Source: Methylococcaceae bacterium
Lineage (GTDB): Bacteria; Pseudomonadota; Gammaproteobacteria; Methylococcales; Methylomonadaceae
NCBI GenBank assembly: GCA_021647145.1
Contig: JAKIVF010000011.1
Location: 1-44,523 of the forward strand
Length of the DNA stretch: 44,523 bases
Direction of reading: 5' to 3'
The notes under the pieces: model-generated
Databases searched by the model: none
What the model was told of the DNA's origin: nothing
The model's input: the letters and a program-made list of their open reading frames with translations, nothing else
Part shown: in pieces, positions 1-9,036 of the stretch
Numbering within the stretch: the first letter of the stretch is position 1
Layout of the letters: each line of letters begins with the position of its first letter
Made by a program: the position numbers and the translations under genes

Positions 1-1
1 A

Positions 2-508
2 TTAGGGACAGGGCAAGCGCCAAGTAACCAAGTATTACTTGGGTTATCTCTATTTTTGACAATTTTTATAATGATGCCGGTTTTTGAAAAGGTTAATACA
101 GAGGCTGTGCAGCCCTATATGGAAGAAAAAATAGAGTTTACAAAGGCAATTGAAAAAGCATCTGAGCCTTTTAGAAAGTTTATGTTAAAGCAAACTAGAG
201 AAACAGATTTAGAATTGTTTATGAAAATATCAGGTTCAGACGATTTTGAATCGGTTGAAGATGTACCTTTCTCATTACTCTTACCTGCTTTTGTAACCAG
301 TGAACTTAAAACTGCATTTCAGATTGGTTTTTTGATTTTTTTGCCATTTTTAGTGATTGATTTGGTTGTCGCTAGTGTACTAATGGCAATGGGTATGATG
401 ATGTTATCTCCGATGATTATTTCTTTGCCTTTCAAAATCATGCTGTTTGTATTGGCTGATGGCTGGACATTAGTGATGGAAATGTTAGCTGCCAGTTTTT
501 ATGTATAA
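2..508 (+). CDS. fliP: FliP, flagellar export gate protein (C-terminal part, cut by window edge)
   Basis: The reading frame is open from base 2 with no start in the window. It opens with LGTGQAPSNQVLLGL and a run ending FIMMPVFEKVN, typical of the first membrane segments of mature FliP. FliP forms the FliPQR core of the flagellar type III export gate in the inner membrane. Two further hydrophobic stretches (about residues 115-150 of the visible part, ending in the MEMLAASFYV tail) are the family's C-terminal helices. The next gene, fliQ, begins 18 bases after the stop, as usual in fliPQR operons. Only the N-terminal signal and first helix are missing, because of the window edge. Confidence 0.93.
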   Translation, partial: LGTGQAPSNQVLLGLSLFLTIFIMMPVFEKVNTEAVQPYMEEKIEFTKAIEKASEPFRKFMLKQTRETDLELFMKISGSDDFESVEDVPFSLLLPAFVTSELKTAFQIGFLIFLPFLVIDLVVASVLMAMGMMMLSPMIISLPFKIMLFVLADGWTLVMEMLAASFYV

Positions 509-526
509 CAATTTGTATACATTATT

Positions 527-796
527 ATGACTCCAGACGTTATTTCCTCAATTGCTGAAGATACAGTCTTAGTTGCAATAAAGTTAATTGCTCCAATTTT
601 ATTGTCTTCGTTAGCGATAGGGTTGCTTGTTGCTATGTTTCAGGCGGCAACACAAATTAACGAGCAAACATTATCATTTATTCCTAAATTAGCAATGGTT
701 ATTTTAGTTCTAACTCTTGCCGGGCCTTGGATGTTACAAGCAATTATTGATTATTTTCAAAACTTGATGTATCAAATTCCGACACTTATTGGGTAG
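527..796 (+). CDS. fliQ: FliQ, flagellar export gate protein
   Basis: This 89-residue protein has two transmembrane helices (about residues 15-40 and 52-75) joined by the short polar turn QAATQINEQTLSFIPK, the signature of FliQ. FliQ packs around FliP and FliR in the export gate. The ATG has only a weak ribosome binding site, so translation is probably coupled to fliP upstream. The length is normal for the family, and order and spacing (fliP-fliQ-fliR) support the call. Confidence 0.95.
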   Translation: MTPDVISSIAEDTVLVAIKLIAPILLSSLAIGLLVAMFQAATQINEQTLSFIPKLAMVILVLTLAGPWMLQAIIDYFQNLMYQIPTLIG

Positions 797-800
797 ACGA

Positions 801-1574
801 GTGAGCATCACAGAGGGACAGATTCTATCGACATTGGCTTCATTTTTTTGGCCATTTATTCGTATTGGTTCAATGTTTATTTCTATTCCCATCTTTAGTA
901 TTAGAGCACTTCCAGCGAAAATAAGAGTGATTGTGGCACTCTTTATTACGCTTGTTGTTGTTCCATTATTACCAAGTCCTCCTAATATTGAAATATTTAG
1001 TTATCAAGGTTTTATGGTGGCTCTTCAGCAACTGGTTATTGGCTTATCTACTGGTTTTGTGTTGCAAATGGTTTTTTCAGTGATGTTATTAGGCGGACAA
1101 AGTATTGCTTATAGTATGGGGTTGGGGTTTGCATCCATGGTTGACCCAGCCTCTGGAGTACAAGTCCCTGTTGTGTCACAAGTATTTATTGTATCTGCAA
1201 ATTTAATGTTTTTAAGTGTTAACGGTCATTTGTTATTAATAGAAATGTTAGTAGAAAGTTTCAATACGTTGCCAGTTGGCATTATTGGTCTTAATTTGAA
1301 TGATTTATGGTCTATTATCAGTTGGAGTAGCCAAATTTTTGCAGGCGGTGTTTTACTCGCAATGCCTATTATGGCTGCTTTATTATTCGTTAATATCAGT
1401 TTTGGTGTTGCTGCTCGGGCTGCACCACAAATACAAATTTTTGCTGTAGGTATTCCCATTACTATTATGCTGGGATTGGTTTTGATCTGGATTTCAATGT
1501 CTAATTCAATAGAAATATTTTCTAATGTACTAACCGAAGGTTATCAGTTAATACAGCAGTTATTAAAGTTATAG
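801..1574 (+). CDS. fliR: FliR, flagellar export gate protein
   Basis: This is a hydrophobic protein of about 257 residues with several membrane helices and the FliR-type segment LGFASMVDPASGVQVPVVSQ near the middle. It completes the FliPQR gate. The frame is open from a TTG at 789 that overlaps the end of fliQ, but the GTG at 801 (giving MSITEGQ) lies just after the fliQ stop, gives the usual family length and is preferred here. The next gene, flhB, follows after 9 bases. The start choice is uncertain by four codons; the identity is not. Confidence 0.93.
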   Translation: MSITEGQILSTLASFFWPFIRIGSMFISIPIFSIRALPAKIRVIVALFITLVVVPLLPSPPNIEIFSYQGFMVALQQLVIGLSTGFVLQMVFSVMLLGGQSIAYSMGLGFASMVDPASGVQVPVVSQVFIVSANLMFLSVNGHLLLIEMLVESFNTLPVGIIGLNLNDLWSIISWSSQIFAGGVLLAMPIMAALLFVNISFGVAARAAPQIQIFAVGIPITIMLGLVLIWISMSNSIEIFSNVLTEGYQLIQQLLKL

Positions 1575-1583
1575 GGTATTTAA

Positions 1584-2711
1584 ATGGCTGATGACTCTGG
1601 AGATAAAACTGAAGAACCCACGGCAAAGCGAATTGCTGATGCTAGAAAAAAGGGACAGATTCCTCGTTCAAAAGAACTTAACACTTTTGTTGCATTAATG
1701 ACTGGCTCAGTCATGCTAATGTTTACAGGAGAATCAATCTGTAAAGGTTTAATCCAAATAATTCGAAAGCAGTTTAAATTAAAGCGTGATGTTTTTTTTG
1801 ATGATGCAAGTCTGGTTATTTATTTTAAACAGGTTTTATTAGATGGAATGTTGCTAATAGTGCCTTTAGTTTTAGCCATGGGAATCGTCGCATTATTAAC
1901 ACCTATTATGATGGGGGGATGGAATTTTAGTACAGACTCAATGAGTCCTAAAATTTCAAAAATGAACCCTGTTTCTGGTTTAAAAAGAATGTTTGGAGTT
2001 CAGGGTTGGGTTGAGCTACTAAAGTCTATTGTAAAAATTGTTTTAGTTTTTTCAGTTGCTGGCAGTTTATTTAAAGGTTATTTAGATCAGTTTATGGCAT
2101 TAAGTTCTTTGTCATTGAATAATGCAATGATTAATGCAAGCGATATTATCCTGTTTGGTTTTTTGATTCTAAGTTCAACCTTAATTGTTATTGTGGCAAT
2201 TGACGTGCCTTATCAATTATGGAATAACAACAAACAACTAAAAATGTCTAAACAGGAAGTTAAAGATGAATCTAAACAACAAGAAGGTAACCCGGAAATA
2301 AAGGGACAGATTCGTAGGAAACAGATGGAAATGTCTCAACAAAGGATGATGGATGAAGTTCCAAAAGCAGATGTGATTGTCACTAACCCTACTCACTATG
2401 CTATAGCATTAAAGTATGACCCTTTAGGTAGTGGAGCTCCCGTTATGGTTGCAAAGGGTGTAGACCTGATCGCTGCTCAGATAAGAAATAGTGCAATGGG
2501 AGCAGATGTTCCTTTGGTCGCAGCACCACCTTTAGCAAGGGCATTGTTTTATTCGGCAGAGTTAGGTGAAGAAATTCCAAAAGGACTTTTTTTAGCTGTC
2601 GCGCAGATATTGGCTTATGTCTTTCAGTTAAAAGCAGCAACTGAAAATAATGGAGAAAAACCATTTCCACCTCGTGATATAAAGGTTCCCGATGATTTTA
2701 GGCAAGAGTAA
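1584..2711 (+). CDS. flhB: FlhB, flagellar export switch protein
   Basis: This 375-residue protein starts with the family hallmark MADDSGDKTEEPTAKR. Four membrane helices follow (about residues 35-220), then a cytoplasmic domain holding the autocleavage motif NPTH (in VTNPTHYAIALKYDP, about residue 268). Cleavage between N and P switches export from rod/hook to filament substrates. The length matches FlhB of gammaproteobacteria. It sits between fliR and flhA with short gaps, consistent with one export-gate operon. Confidence 0.97.
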   Translation: MADDSGDKTEEPTAKRIADARKKGQIPRSKELNTFVALMTGSVMLMFTGESICKGLIQIIRKQFKLKRDVFFDDASLVIYFKQVLLDGMLLIVPLVLAMGIVALLTPIMMGGWNFSTDSMSPKISKMNPVSGLKRMFGVQGWVELLKSIVKIVLVFSVAGSLFKGYLDQFMALSSLSLNNAMINASDIILFGFLILSSTLIVIVAIDVPYQLWNNNKQLKMSKQEVKDESKQQEGNPEIKGQIRRKQMEMSQQRMMDEVPKADVIVTNPTHYAIALKYDPLGSGAPVMVAKGVDLIAAQIRNSAMGADVPLVAAPPLARALFYSAELGEEIPKGLFLAVAQILAYVFQLKAATENNGEKPFPPRDIKVPDDFRQE

Positions 2712-2752
2712 GAGTGTTTATATCTATCACATATAACCTATAAAAAAATATT

Positions 2753-4855
2753 ATGGATCTCGCTAAAGTAGTCGAAACAATCAAATCTATTTCAAGTATG
2801 GGGCTAGGGGCGCCTGTTGTTATCGTTATGATCTTATCAATGATCGTGCTGCCTTTACCGCCTTTTTTATTAGATTTATTTTTTACCTTTAATATTGCAT
2901 TTTCATTAATTATTCTATTAGTTGTCATTTACAGTCTTAAACCATTAGAGTTTGCTGTTTTCCCCTCTGTTATTTTAATTGCAACTTTATTAAGACTGGC
3001 TTTGAACGTCGCATCAACACGGATTATTTTGCTAGAAGGTCATGAAGGTGGAGATTCAGTCGGAAAGGTGATTGAAGCATTTGGCTCCTTTGTGATTGGT
3101 GGAAATTATGCCGTTGGTTTGGTTGTTTTTGCAATTTTAGTGGTTATCAATTTTGTTGTTGTTACCAAAGGTGCTGGACGAGTTGCCGAGGTTGGTGCGA
3201 GATTTACATTAGATGCGATGCCTGGAAAGCAAATGGCAATTGATGCCGATTTAAATTCAGGCTTGATAGATCAGGACCAAGCTAGAGAGAGGCGTATAGA
3301 AGTCGCAGCAGAAGCAGATTTTTATGGATCAATGGATGGCGCCAGTAAGTTTGTCAGAGGTGATGCAATAGCAGGGATAATAATTCTATTTATCAATGTT
3401 ATTGGCGGTTTGGCGATTGGTGTAGGACAGCATGGGCTAAGCTTTTCTGAAGCCGGTGAAGTCTATGTTTTATTAACCATTGGAGATGGTCTGGTTGCAC
3501 AAATCCCATCTTTACTATTATCAACAGCTTCTGCAATTGTTGTCACGAGCGTTCGTGGAAGTGACGAAACTGTGGGGCAGCAAGTTGGAAATCAATTATT
3601 TAATGACCCTAAATCACTGATAGTCACAGCAGCAATTATGGGTATGTTAGGTGTTATCCCTGGTATGCCGAACCTTGTTTTTATTTTACTTTCCTTGGCT
3701 TTGCTGGGTAGTGCTTATTTAATCAATCAGAGACATCAAAAAGAACAAGAGGACGTTTTGCAGCAGGTGGCACAATCGCCTCAGCAACAAATTGCTGCGC
3801 AAGAGATAAAAGAATTAGGCTGGGATGATGTAATGCCGGTTGATGTGATTGGCCTGGAAGTTGGCTATCGACTGATTCCACTGGTGGATAAAAACCAAGG
3901 CGGTCAATTAATGACACGAATTAAAGGTGTGCGAAAAAAACTGTCACAAGAACTTGGTTTTTTAGTACCTTCTGTTCACATACGAGATAATCTGGATTTA
4001 TCGCCTACAGGGTATAGAATTTCTTTAATGGGAGTGACTGTTGGAGAAGCCGAGATTATGCCAGAAAAAGAAATGGCAATTAATCCTGGGCAAGTATTTG
4101 GCGATTTGCAAGGAGAAGCAACTCAAGATCCAGCTTTTGGATTGGATGCAGTATGGATAGAAAGTAATCAAAAAGATCAGGCTCAAACTTTAGGGTACAC
4201 CGTTGTTGATCCGGGGACGGTTGCAGCAACGCATCTAAGTCATATTTTACAAAGTAATGCTCACGAACTATTCGGCTATGAAGAGGCGCAAAATATATTA
4301 GATAACTTATCCAAATCAGCCCCTAAGCTAGTTGAAGATTTAGTGCCTAAAACACTCGCGTTAGGTATTGTGGTTAAAGTTTTACAAAATTTGCTACGGG
4401 AAGGGGTCTCTATTCGAGATATTCGTACTATTGCAGAAACATTGGCGGAATACGGGACCAAGAGTCAAGATCCTGACGTTTTAACGTCTGCGACCCGTGC
4501 TGCATTAGGTCGTTCAATTGTTTATGAAATCAATGGTGTAGAGAAAGAGCTTGCGGTTATAACCTTAGATCCAGAGTTGGAACGGTTGTTGCTGCAGTCT
4601 TTGCAAACGGCGGGCGAAAATGGTGCTGGTATAGAACCAGGGTTAGCAGAGCAAATGAACATGTCTTTAGAAGAAAGTGCTCAAAAAATGGAAATGGAAG
4701 GTCAGGCGGCAGTGCTGTTAGTCTCTTCTTTTATCCGGCCTTGGTTAGCTAGGTTCGTTCGACATTCAATTTCTGGGTTGCATGTTTTAGCATACAATGA
4801 AATTCCTGAAGATCATCAGATTAAAGTGATTTCAACGGTAGGACAAAATGCATAG
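2753..4855 (+). CDS. flhA: FlhA, flagellar export gate nonamer subunit
   Basis: This is a full-length 700-residue FlhA. The N-terminal third carries about eight membrane helices and the conserved FHIPEP-type cytoplasmic loop (TLDAMPGKQMAIDADLNSG, about residue 150, with the RERR stretch after it). The C-terminal half is the soluble domain that docks chaperone-substrate complexes. FlhA uses the proton gradient to drive export of flagellar proteins. The start ATG lies 41 bases after flhB and gives the usual MDLAKVVETIKS-type N-terminus. It is followed 15 bases later by flhF. Confidence 0.97.
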   Translation: MDLAKVVETIKSISSMGLGAPVVIVMILSMIVLPLPPFLLDLFFTFNIAFSLIILLVVIYSLKPLEFAVFPSVILIATLLRLALNVASTRIILLEGHEGGDSVGKVIEAFGSFVIGGNYAVGLVVFAILVVINFVVVTKGAGRVAEVGARFTLDAMPGKQMAIDADLNSGLIDQDQARERRIEVAAEADFYGSMDGASKFVRGDAIAGIIILFINVIGGLAIGVGQHGLSFSEAGEVYVLLTIGDGLVAQIPSLLLSTASAIVVTSVRGSDETVGQQVGNQLFNDPKSLIVTAAIMGMLGVIPGMPNLVFILLSLALLGSAYLINQRHQKEQEDVLQQVAQSPQQQIAAQEIKELGWDDVMPVDVIGLEVGYRLIPLVDKNQGGQLMTRIKGVRKKLSQELGFLVPSVHIRDNLDLSPTGYRISLMGVTVGEAEIMPEKEMAINPGQVFGDLQGEATQDPAFGLDAVWIESNQKDQAQTLGYTVVDPGTVAATHLSHILQSNAHELFGYEEAQNILDNLSKSAPKLVEDLVPKTLALGIVVKVLQNLLREGVSIRDIRTIAETLAEYGTKSQDPDVLTSATRAALGRSIVYEINGVEKELAVITLDPELERLLLQSLQTAGENGAGIEPGLAEQMNMSLEESAQKMEMEGQAAVLLVSSFIRPWLARFVRHSISGLHVLAYNEIPEDHQIKVISTVGQNA

Positions 4856-4870
4856 TAAAAGGGTAGGTAA

Positions 4871-6277
4871 ATGAAAATAAAACGATTTGTAGCAAAAGAT
4901 ATTCGGCAAGCCATGCGAATGGTTAAAGAAGAATTAGGTGCTGATGCTGTCATTATGTCAAATAAATCAGTTGATGAGGGTGTTGAAATTGTCGCTGCAA
5001 GAGATTTTGATGAAGAAACAGTCCAAAAGCATTTGAGAACACATACGAAAGAGACATCACCTAAAATAAAGAAAAAAATTGAGTTAGCAAATTTTGATAA
5101 AGAGAAAGATCAATTACATGTTGTGACTAGTTCAAGAAAAATAGGTGAAGATGGTGTTATTCCAAAAAGATCCAGCCGCCGGAATATTGACCAATATGTT
5201 GGGTATGCTGAAAAAGTAGATTTAGTTAGTAAAAATAAGGCGGTCGTGACAAAACCTAAACCCGCTGTTAAAAAAATAGCATCACCTGATGCTGCAAAAC
5301 AGTTCAGTTTTGAGACTATGAAAGAAGAAAAGACAGAACCAGCAGTATCTGAGTCATTTATGCAAGAAATGCGAGATGAAATAAAATCGTTAAAAGCAGT
5401 TTTTAATACTAAATTATCTGAGGCATCATGGGCTCAAGGAGTTAAAAGTAACCCTGTCCGAGTGGATTTATTACATAAACTATCAGAGATGGAAATCTCA
5501 AAACAATTGGCTATTAAAATAGCAAATCGTTTAGATAGCCATAAGAACTCTAGGTTAGCATTTAAAAAAGCAAAAGATATGTTGTCTAAAGTTTTACCCA
5601 TATCGAATGACAATTTATTAGAGGATGGTGGAATCGTTGCCTTAGTTGGGCCAACAGGGGTGGGGAAAACGACAACCATAGCAAAGTTGGCGGCTAAATA
5701 CATTTTAAAGTATGGCTCTGGAAGTGTTGCATTGATCACTACTGATAATCATAGGGTTGGCGCGCATGAGCAGTTAAATACCTATGCAAAGTTATTAGAT
5801 GTACCTATGCAAGTTGCTACCAATGCGGATGAGTTGCGCAAGCACATTAATCATTTTAATGATAAACAGCTAATTTTGATTGATACAGCGGGTATGAGTC
5901 AACGTGATATGCGATTAGCTGACCAAATTCAGACGCTACAGCAGCACGAAGTGCCAATAAAAACGTATCTAGTCATGTCTGCTTCAACTCAACAAAAGGC
6001 AATTAATGAGATTATAAGAGTTTTTAAGGTGTTTGAACCTGAAGCCAGTATTTTGACTAAACTGGATGAAACTGTGGCGCTAGGCTCAACCTTATCAGTG
6101 ATTATTGAACATCAATTGCCTATTGCTTTTATGACGAATGGACAACAAGTGCCTGAGGATATTTATTATCCTGACTCTATTGATTTGATAAATCAGAGTA
6201 CAGCAGGTCTTAATGAAGAAAGTGACTATACTAATGATTTAAGTTCTGACCATTGGGTATCAGAAGGATATGCATAA
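4871..6277 (+). CDS. flhF: FlhF, SRP-type GTPase for polar flagellum placement
   Basis: This 468-residue protein has the FlhF plan: a short N-terminal B domain (MKIKRFVAKDIRQAMRMV), a basic/linker region of low conservation to about residue 210, then NG domains with the P-loop GPTGVGKTTTIAKLAA (about residue 260), the DTAGMSQRD switch and TKLDE. FlhF marks the pole for flagellar assembly. The 8-base overlap with flhG downstream indicates translational coupling. FlhF with FlhG implies polar rather than peritrichous flagella. Confidence 0.96.
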   Translation: MKIKRFVAKDIRQAMRMVKEELGADAVIMSNKSVDEGVEIVAARDFDEETVQKHLRTHTKETSPKIKKKIELANFDKEKDQLHVVTSSRKIGEDGVIPKRSSRRNIDQYVGYAEKVDLVSKNKAVVTKPKPAVKKIASPDAAKQFSFETMKEEKTEPAVSESFMQEMRDEIKSLKAVFNTKLSEASWAQGVKSNPVRVDLLHKLSEMEISKQLAIKIANRLDSHKNSRLAFKKAKDMLSKVLPISNDNLLEDGGIVALVGPTGVGKTTTIAKLAAKYILKYGSGSVALITTDNHRVGAHEQLNTYAKLLDVPMQVATNADELRKHINHFNDKQLILIDTAGMSQRDMRLADQIQTLQQHEVPIKTYLVMSASTQQKAINEIIRVFKVFEPEASILTKLDETVALGSTLSVIIEHQLPIAFMTNGQQVPEDIYYPDSIDLINQSTAGLNEESDYTNDLSSDHWVSEGYA

Positions 6278-7148
6278 GGCAACTGATCAAGCATCTGGAA
6301 TACGAAAAATGATTCAAAATAAACCAAAACCGGTTCGAGTTATTGCAGTCACTAGTGGTAAGGGTGGTGTCGGGAAAACAAATTTGGCTGTCAACCTTGG
6401 TGTGGCCTTATCTCAATCAGGAAAGCGTGTTGCTTTACTTGATGCAGATATGAGTCTGGCAAATGTAGATATTTTATTAGGATTATCACCAGAATTTAAT
6501 TTATCGCATGTCCTAAAAGGTGAAAAAAATTTAAAAGATATTATGCTTTCTGGGCCAGAAGGGTTGCAGGTAATACCAGCATCTTCTGGGTTACAGCATA
6601 TGTCCGAACTTTCAACCGCAGAACAAGCCGGAATTATTAGTGCATTTAGTGACATAGATCAAGATCTTGATATTTTAATTGTTGATACTGCAGCAGGAAT
6701 TTCCTCAAGTGTGGTTAATTTTGCAAGAGCCAGTCAAGAAATTATAGTTGTTATCTGTGATGAACCCACGTCTTTAACCGATGCCTACGCTTATATTAAG
6801 TTATTAAATCGAGATTTTAGTATAGAAAAATTTCAAATTGTTGCAAATATGGTTGAATCTTCTCAGCAAGGTCAGCAATTGTTTACTAAGCTTACAAAAG
6901 TGACTGATAGGTATCTGGATGTTTCATTAGGTTATGTAGGTGCGGTTCCCTTTGATGAATCTTTGCGGAAAGCGGTACAAAAACAAAAGCCGGTTGTTGA
7001 GGCATTTCCTGGAAGCAAATCTTCACTTGCGATTAAAGACCTTGCTCATCGGATAAATAATTGGCCGATTAAAAAGCAAGCGGGTGGCTACTTAGAGTTC
7101 TTTATAGAAAGAATGGTTGAGTACAGTATTAACGGAGATGTTGAATGA
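6270..7148 (+). CDS. flhG: FlhG (FleN), MinD-type ATPase limiting flagellar number
   Basis: This 292-residue ParA/MinD ATPase has the deviant Walker A TSGKGGVGKTNLAVNLG (about residue 30), DADMSLANVDILLG and DTAAGISSSV motifs. FlhG (FleN/YlxH) counteracts FlhF to hold flagellar number low. The start ATG at 6270 lies inside the end of flhF behind the purine-rich AGAAGGA. Its stop overlaps the fliA start (ATGA), so flhF, flhG and fliA form a coupled run. Confidence 0.95.
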   Translation: MHKATDQASGIRKMIQNKPKPVRVIAVTSGKGGVGKTNLAVNLGVALSQSGKRVALLDADMSLANVDILLGLSPEFNLSHVLKGEKNLKDIMLSGPEGLQVIPASSGLQHMSELSTAEQAGIISAFSDIDQDLDILIVDTAAGISSSVVNFARASQEIIVVICDEPTSLTDAYAYIKLLNRDFSIEKFQIVANMVESSQQGQQLFTKLTKVTDRYLDVSLGYVGAVPFDESLRKAVQKQKPVVEAFPGSKSSLAIKDLAHRINNWPIKKQAGGYLEFFIERMVEYSINGDVE

Positions 7149-7879
7149 GCGGAGTGGCAATGTATGCAACTATGCAGGCAGGAAATACCAATGAATTGGT
7201 AATTCAACACATGCCTTTAGTTAAGCGTATTGCTTATCACTTAATGGGTCGGTTACCCGATTCCGTACTGGTTGATGATTTAATTCAAGCCGGTATGTTA
7301 GGGCTTTTAGAAGCAGTTCAGAAATATGATGCTTCTCAGGGTGCCAGTTTTGATACTTACGCAGGAATTAGAATCAGAGGGTCGATGCTTGATGAAGTCA
7401 GAAGATCTGACTGGACACCACGTTCTGTCCATAAAAAATCCAGGATGGTGTCAGAAGCAATAAAAGAAGTAGAAAATAAAATAGGTCGGGACGCTAAAGA
7501 TAGTGATATTGCAGAGCATTTAGGTATATCAGTTGAAGAATATAACCAAATTCTTCAAGACTCATTAGGATGTAAGGTATTTAGTGTTGAAGAATTAGCT
7601 GAGTCAGGTGAACAGGCCTTTGAGCATAAAGAAAAAAGTTCGATTGAGCCTTTTGAGATGCTAGGTAAAGAGAAATTTCAGCAGGCATTAGCTCAAGCAA
7701 TTAAGCAGTTGCCTGAAAGAGAACAATTGGTTGTCTCGCTTTATTACGAAGAAGAGCTAAACTTACGTGAAATAGGTGAAGTTTTAAATGTAAGTGAATC
7801 TAGAGTGAGTCAAATTAGTAGTCAGGCAATGTTGAGATTAAGATCAAGACTTTCTGATTGGTTAGAAGAAATTAATTAA
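7145..7879 (+). CDS. fliA: FliA, flagellar sigma-28 factor
   Basis: This 244-residue sigma factor has region 2 (HMPLVKRIAYHLMGRLP ... DDLIQAGMLGLLEAV), region 3 and a C-terminal region 4 helix-turn-helix (NLREIGEVLNVSESRVSQI), the classic FliA layout. It directs RNA polymerase to late flagellar and chemotaxis promoters and is normally held by FlgM, which is not in this window. The start overlaps the flhG stop by four bases. Confidence 0.97.
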   Translation: MSGVAMYATMQAGNTNELVIQHMPLVKRIAYHLMGRLPDSVLVDDLIQAGMLGLLEAVQKYDASQGASFDTYAGIRIRGSMLDEVRRSDWTPRSVHKKSRMVSEAIKEVENKIGRDAKDSDIAEHLGISVEEYNQILQDSLGCKVFSVEELAESGEQAFEHKEKSSIEPFEMLGKEKFQQALAQAIKQLPEREQLVVSLYYEEELNLREIGEVLNVSESRVSQISSQAMLRLRSRLSDWLEEIN

Positions 7880-7903
7880 GTATAAATAGGTTGGAGATTT
7901 CCC

Positions 7904-8290
7904 TTGGATAAAAACATGAAAATTCTTGTAGTTGATGATTTTTCAACAATGAGGCGCATAGTAAAAAACTTACTTAGAGATCTAGGGTTTACTAACACAG
8001 TAGAAGCTGATGATGGCCAAACAGCACTCCCTATTTTAGAGGCAGGCGGAATTGATTTCTTGGTAACAGATTGGAATATGCCTGGTATGACTGGGATTGA
8101 TTTATTAAAAGCTGTTAGAGCAAACCCTAAATTGGTTGATATGCCTGTGTTAATGGTAACAGCAGAAGCTAAGAAAGAGCAGATTATTATGGCCGCTCAA
8201 GCGGGTGTTAATGGATATGTTATTAAACCGTTTACCGCAGGAACATTAAAAGAAAAGATAGAAAAAATCTTTGAACGTATTGACGGTTAG
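7904..8290 (+). CDS. cheY: CheY, chemotaxis response regulator
   Basis: This is a single receiver domain of about 128 residues. It has the acidic pair (VVDDFSTMRR), the phospho-acceptor Asp in VTDWNMPGMTG, the Thr in VMVTAEAKK and the Lys in VIKPFTA. It carries the chemotaxis signal from CheA to the flagellar switch. The TTG at 7904 is chosen because a TTGGAG ribosome site lies 7-8 bases upstream; the ATG at 7916 would be too far from it. The sequence is strongly Pseudomonas/Vibrio-like. Confidence 0.96.
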   Translation: MDKNMKILVVDDFSTMRRIVKNLLRDLGFTNTVEADDGQTALPILEAGGIDFLVTDWNMPGMTGIDLLKAVRANPKLVDMPVLMVTAEAKKEQIIMAAQAGVNGYVIKPFTAGTLKEKIEKIFERIDG

Positions 8291-8301
8291 AGGGATAGCA
8301 A

Positions 8302-9027
8302 ATGACAAATGATAGTCGCTTAGAACTGGCAAAAAAATTGGTCAAGGCCTTAGAGCAAGGCAAAGAGTCAGATGTAAATAGTTTGTTAGATGAAATTTCA
8401 AGTCAAAGAGAAAGTGAAATGTTTCATGAGGTTGGCAGAATAACACGTCAATTACATGACACTATGGGAGGAATGGGTCTAGATGCTAATATTGCTTCGA
8501 TAACAGAAACGGATATTCCTAATGCAAAAGAGCGGTTGCAATATGTTATTACCATGACTGAGCAAGCGGCTAATGATACGTTAAATGTGGTAGAAAAATT
8601 ACTACCCGTATCACAAGATTTGAATGAATATTCAGAACAATTATCTGAAAAATGGGAACGTTTTTTAGTTAGAGAAATGCCTTTTGAAGAATTTAAAGGA
8701 ATGACAGCTGAAATAACGAATTACTTTAAAGAATCAAGAAATGCATTGCAGAAAGTTCAAGGAGGACTTAATGATATTTTGATGGCTCAGGGGTTTCAAG
8801 ATATAACAGGACAAATAATAAAGAAAGTTATTGGTTTGGTTCAGGATGTAGAATCTAGCATGGTCGAATTAGTTAGAATTTCAGGTGCTAAAAGTAATGG
8901 ATCTAAAAAGACCAGTGAAGAAAAAGTATTACCTGGGCCTGTTGTTCCTGGCGTAGATGATAAAGCTGGGGATGTGGTTGAGAACCAAGATGATGTAGAC
9001 GATCTTTTATCAAGTTTAGGGTTTTGA
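8302..9027 (+). CDS. cheZ: CheZ, CheY-P phosphatase
   Basis: This 241-residue, mostly helical protein has the CheZ catalytic stretch DILMAQGFQDITGQIIKKV (about residues 155-175), in which the Gln after FQD-type context positions water for CheY-P hydrolysis. The extreme C-terminus, DVDDLLSSLGF, is the CheY-binding peptide. It dephosphorylates CheY-P and is typical of beta- and gammaproteobacterial systems. It is preceded by the ribosome site AGAGGGA and followed 10 bases later by cheA. Confidence 0.95.
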   Translation: MTNDSRLELAKKLVKALEQGKESDVNSLLDEISSQRESEMFHEVGRITRQLHDTMGGMGLDANIASITETDIPNAKERLQYVITMTEQAANDTLNVVEKLLPVSQDLNEYSEQLSEKWERFLVREMPFEEFKGMTAEITNYFKESRNALQKVQGGLNDILMAQGFQDITGQIIKKVIGLVQDVESSMVELVRISGAKSNGSKKTSEEKVLPGPVVPGVDDKAGDVVENQDDVDDLLSSLGF

Positions 9028-9036
9028 GGAAGAAAC

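Noticed and set aside
1226..1459. Minus-strand ORFs inside flagellar genes (for example 1226-1459, 5434-5739, 9348-9764)
   Set aside because: Antisense shadows of well-supported coding genes, with no protein-like family features.
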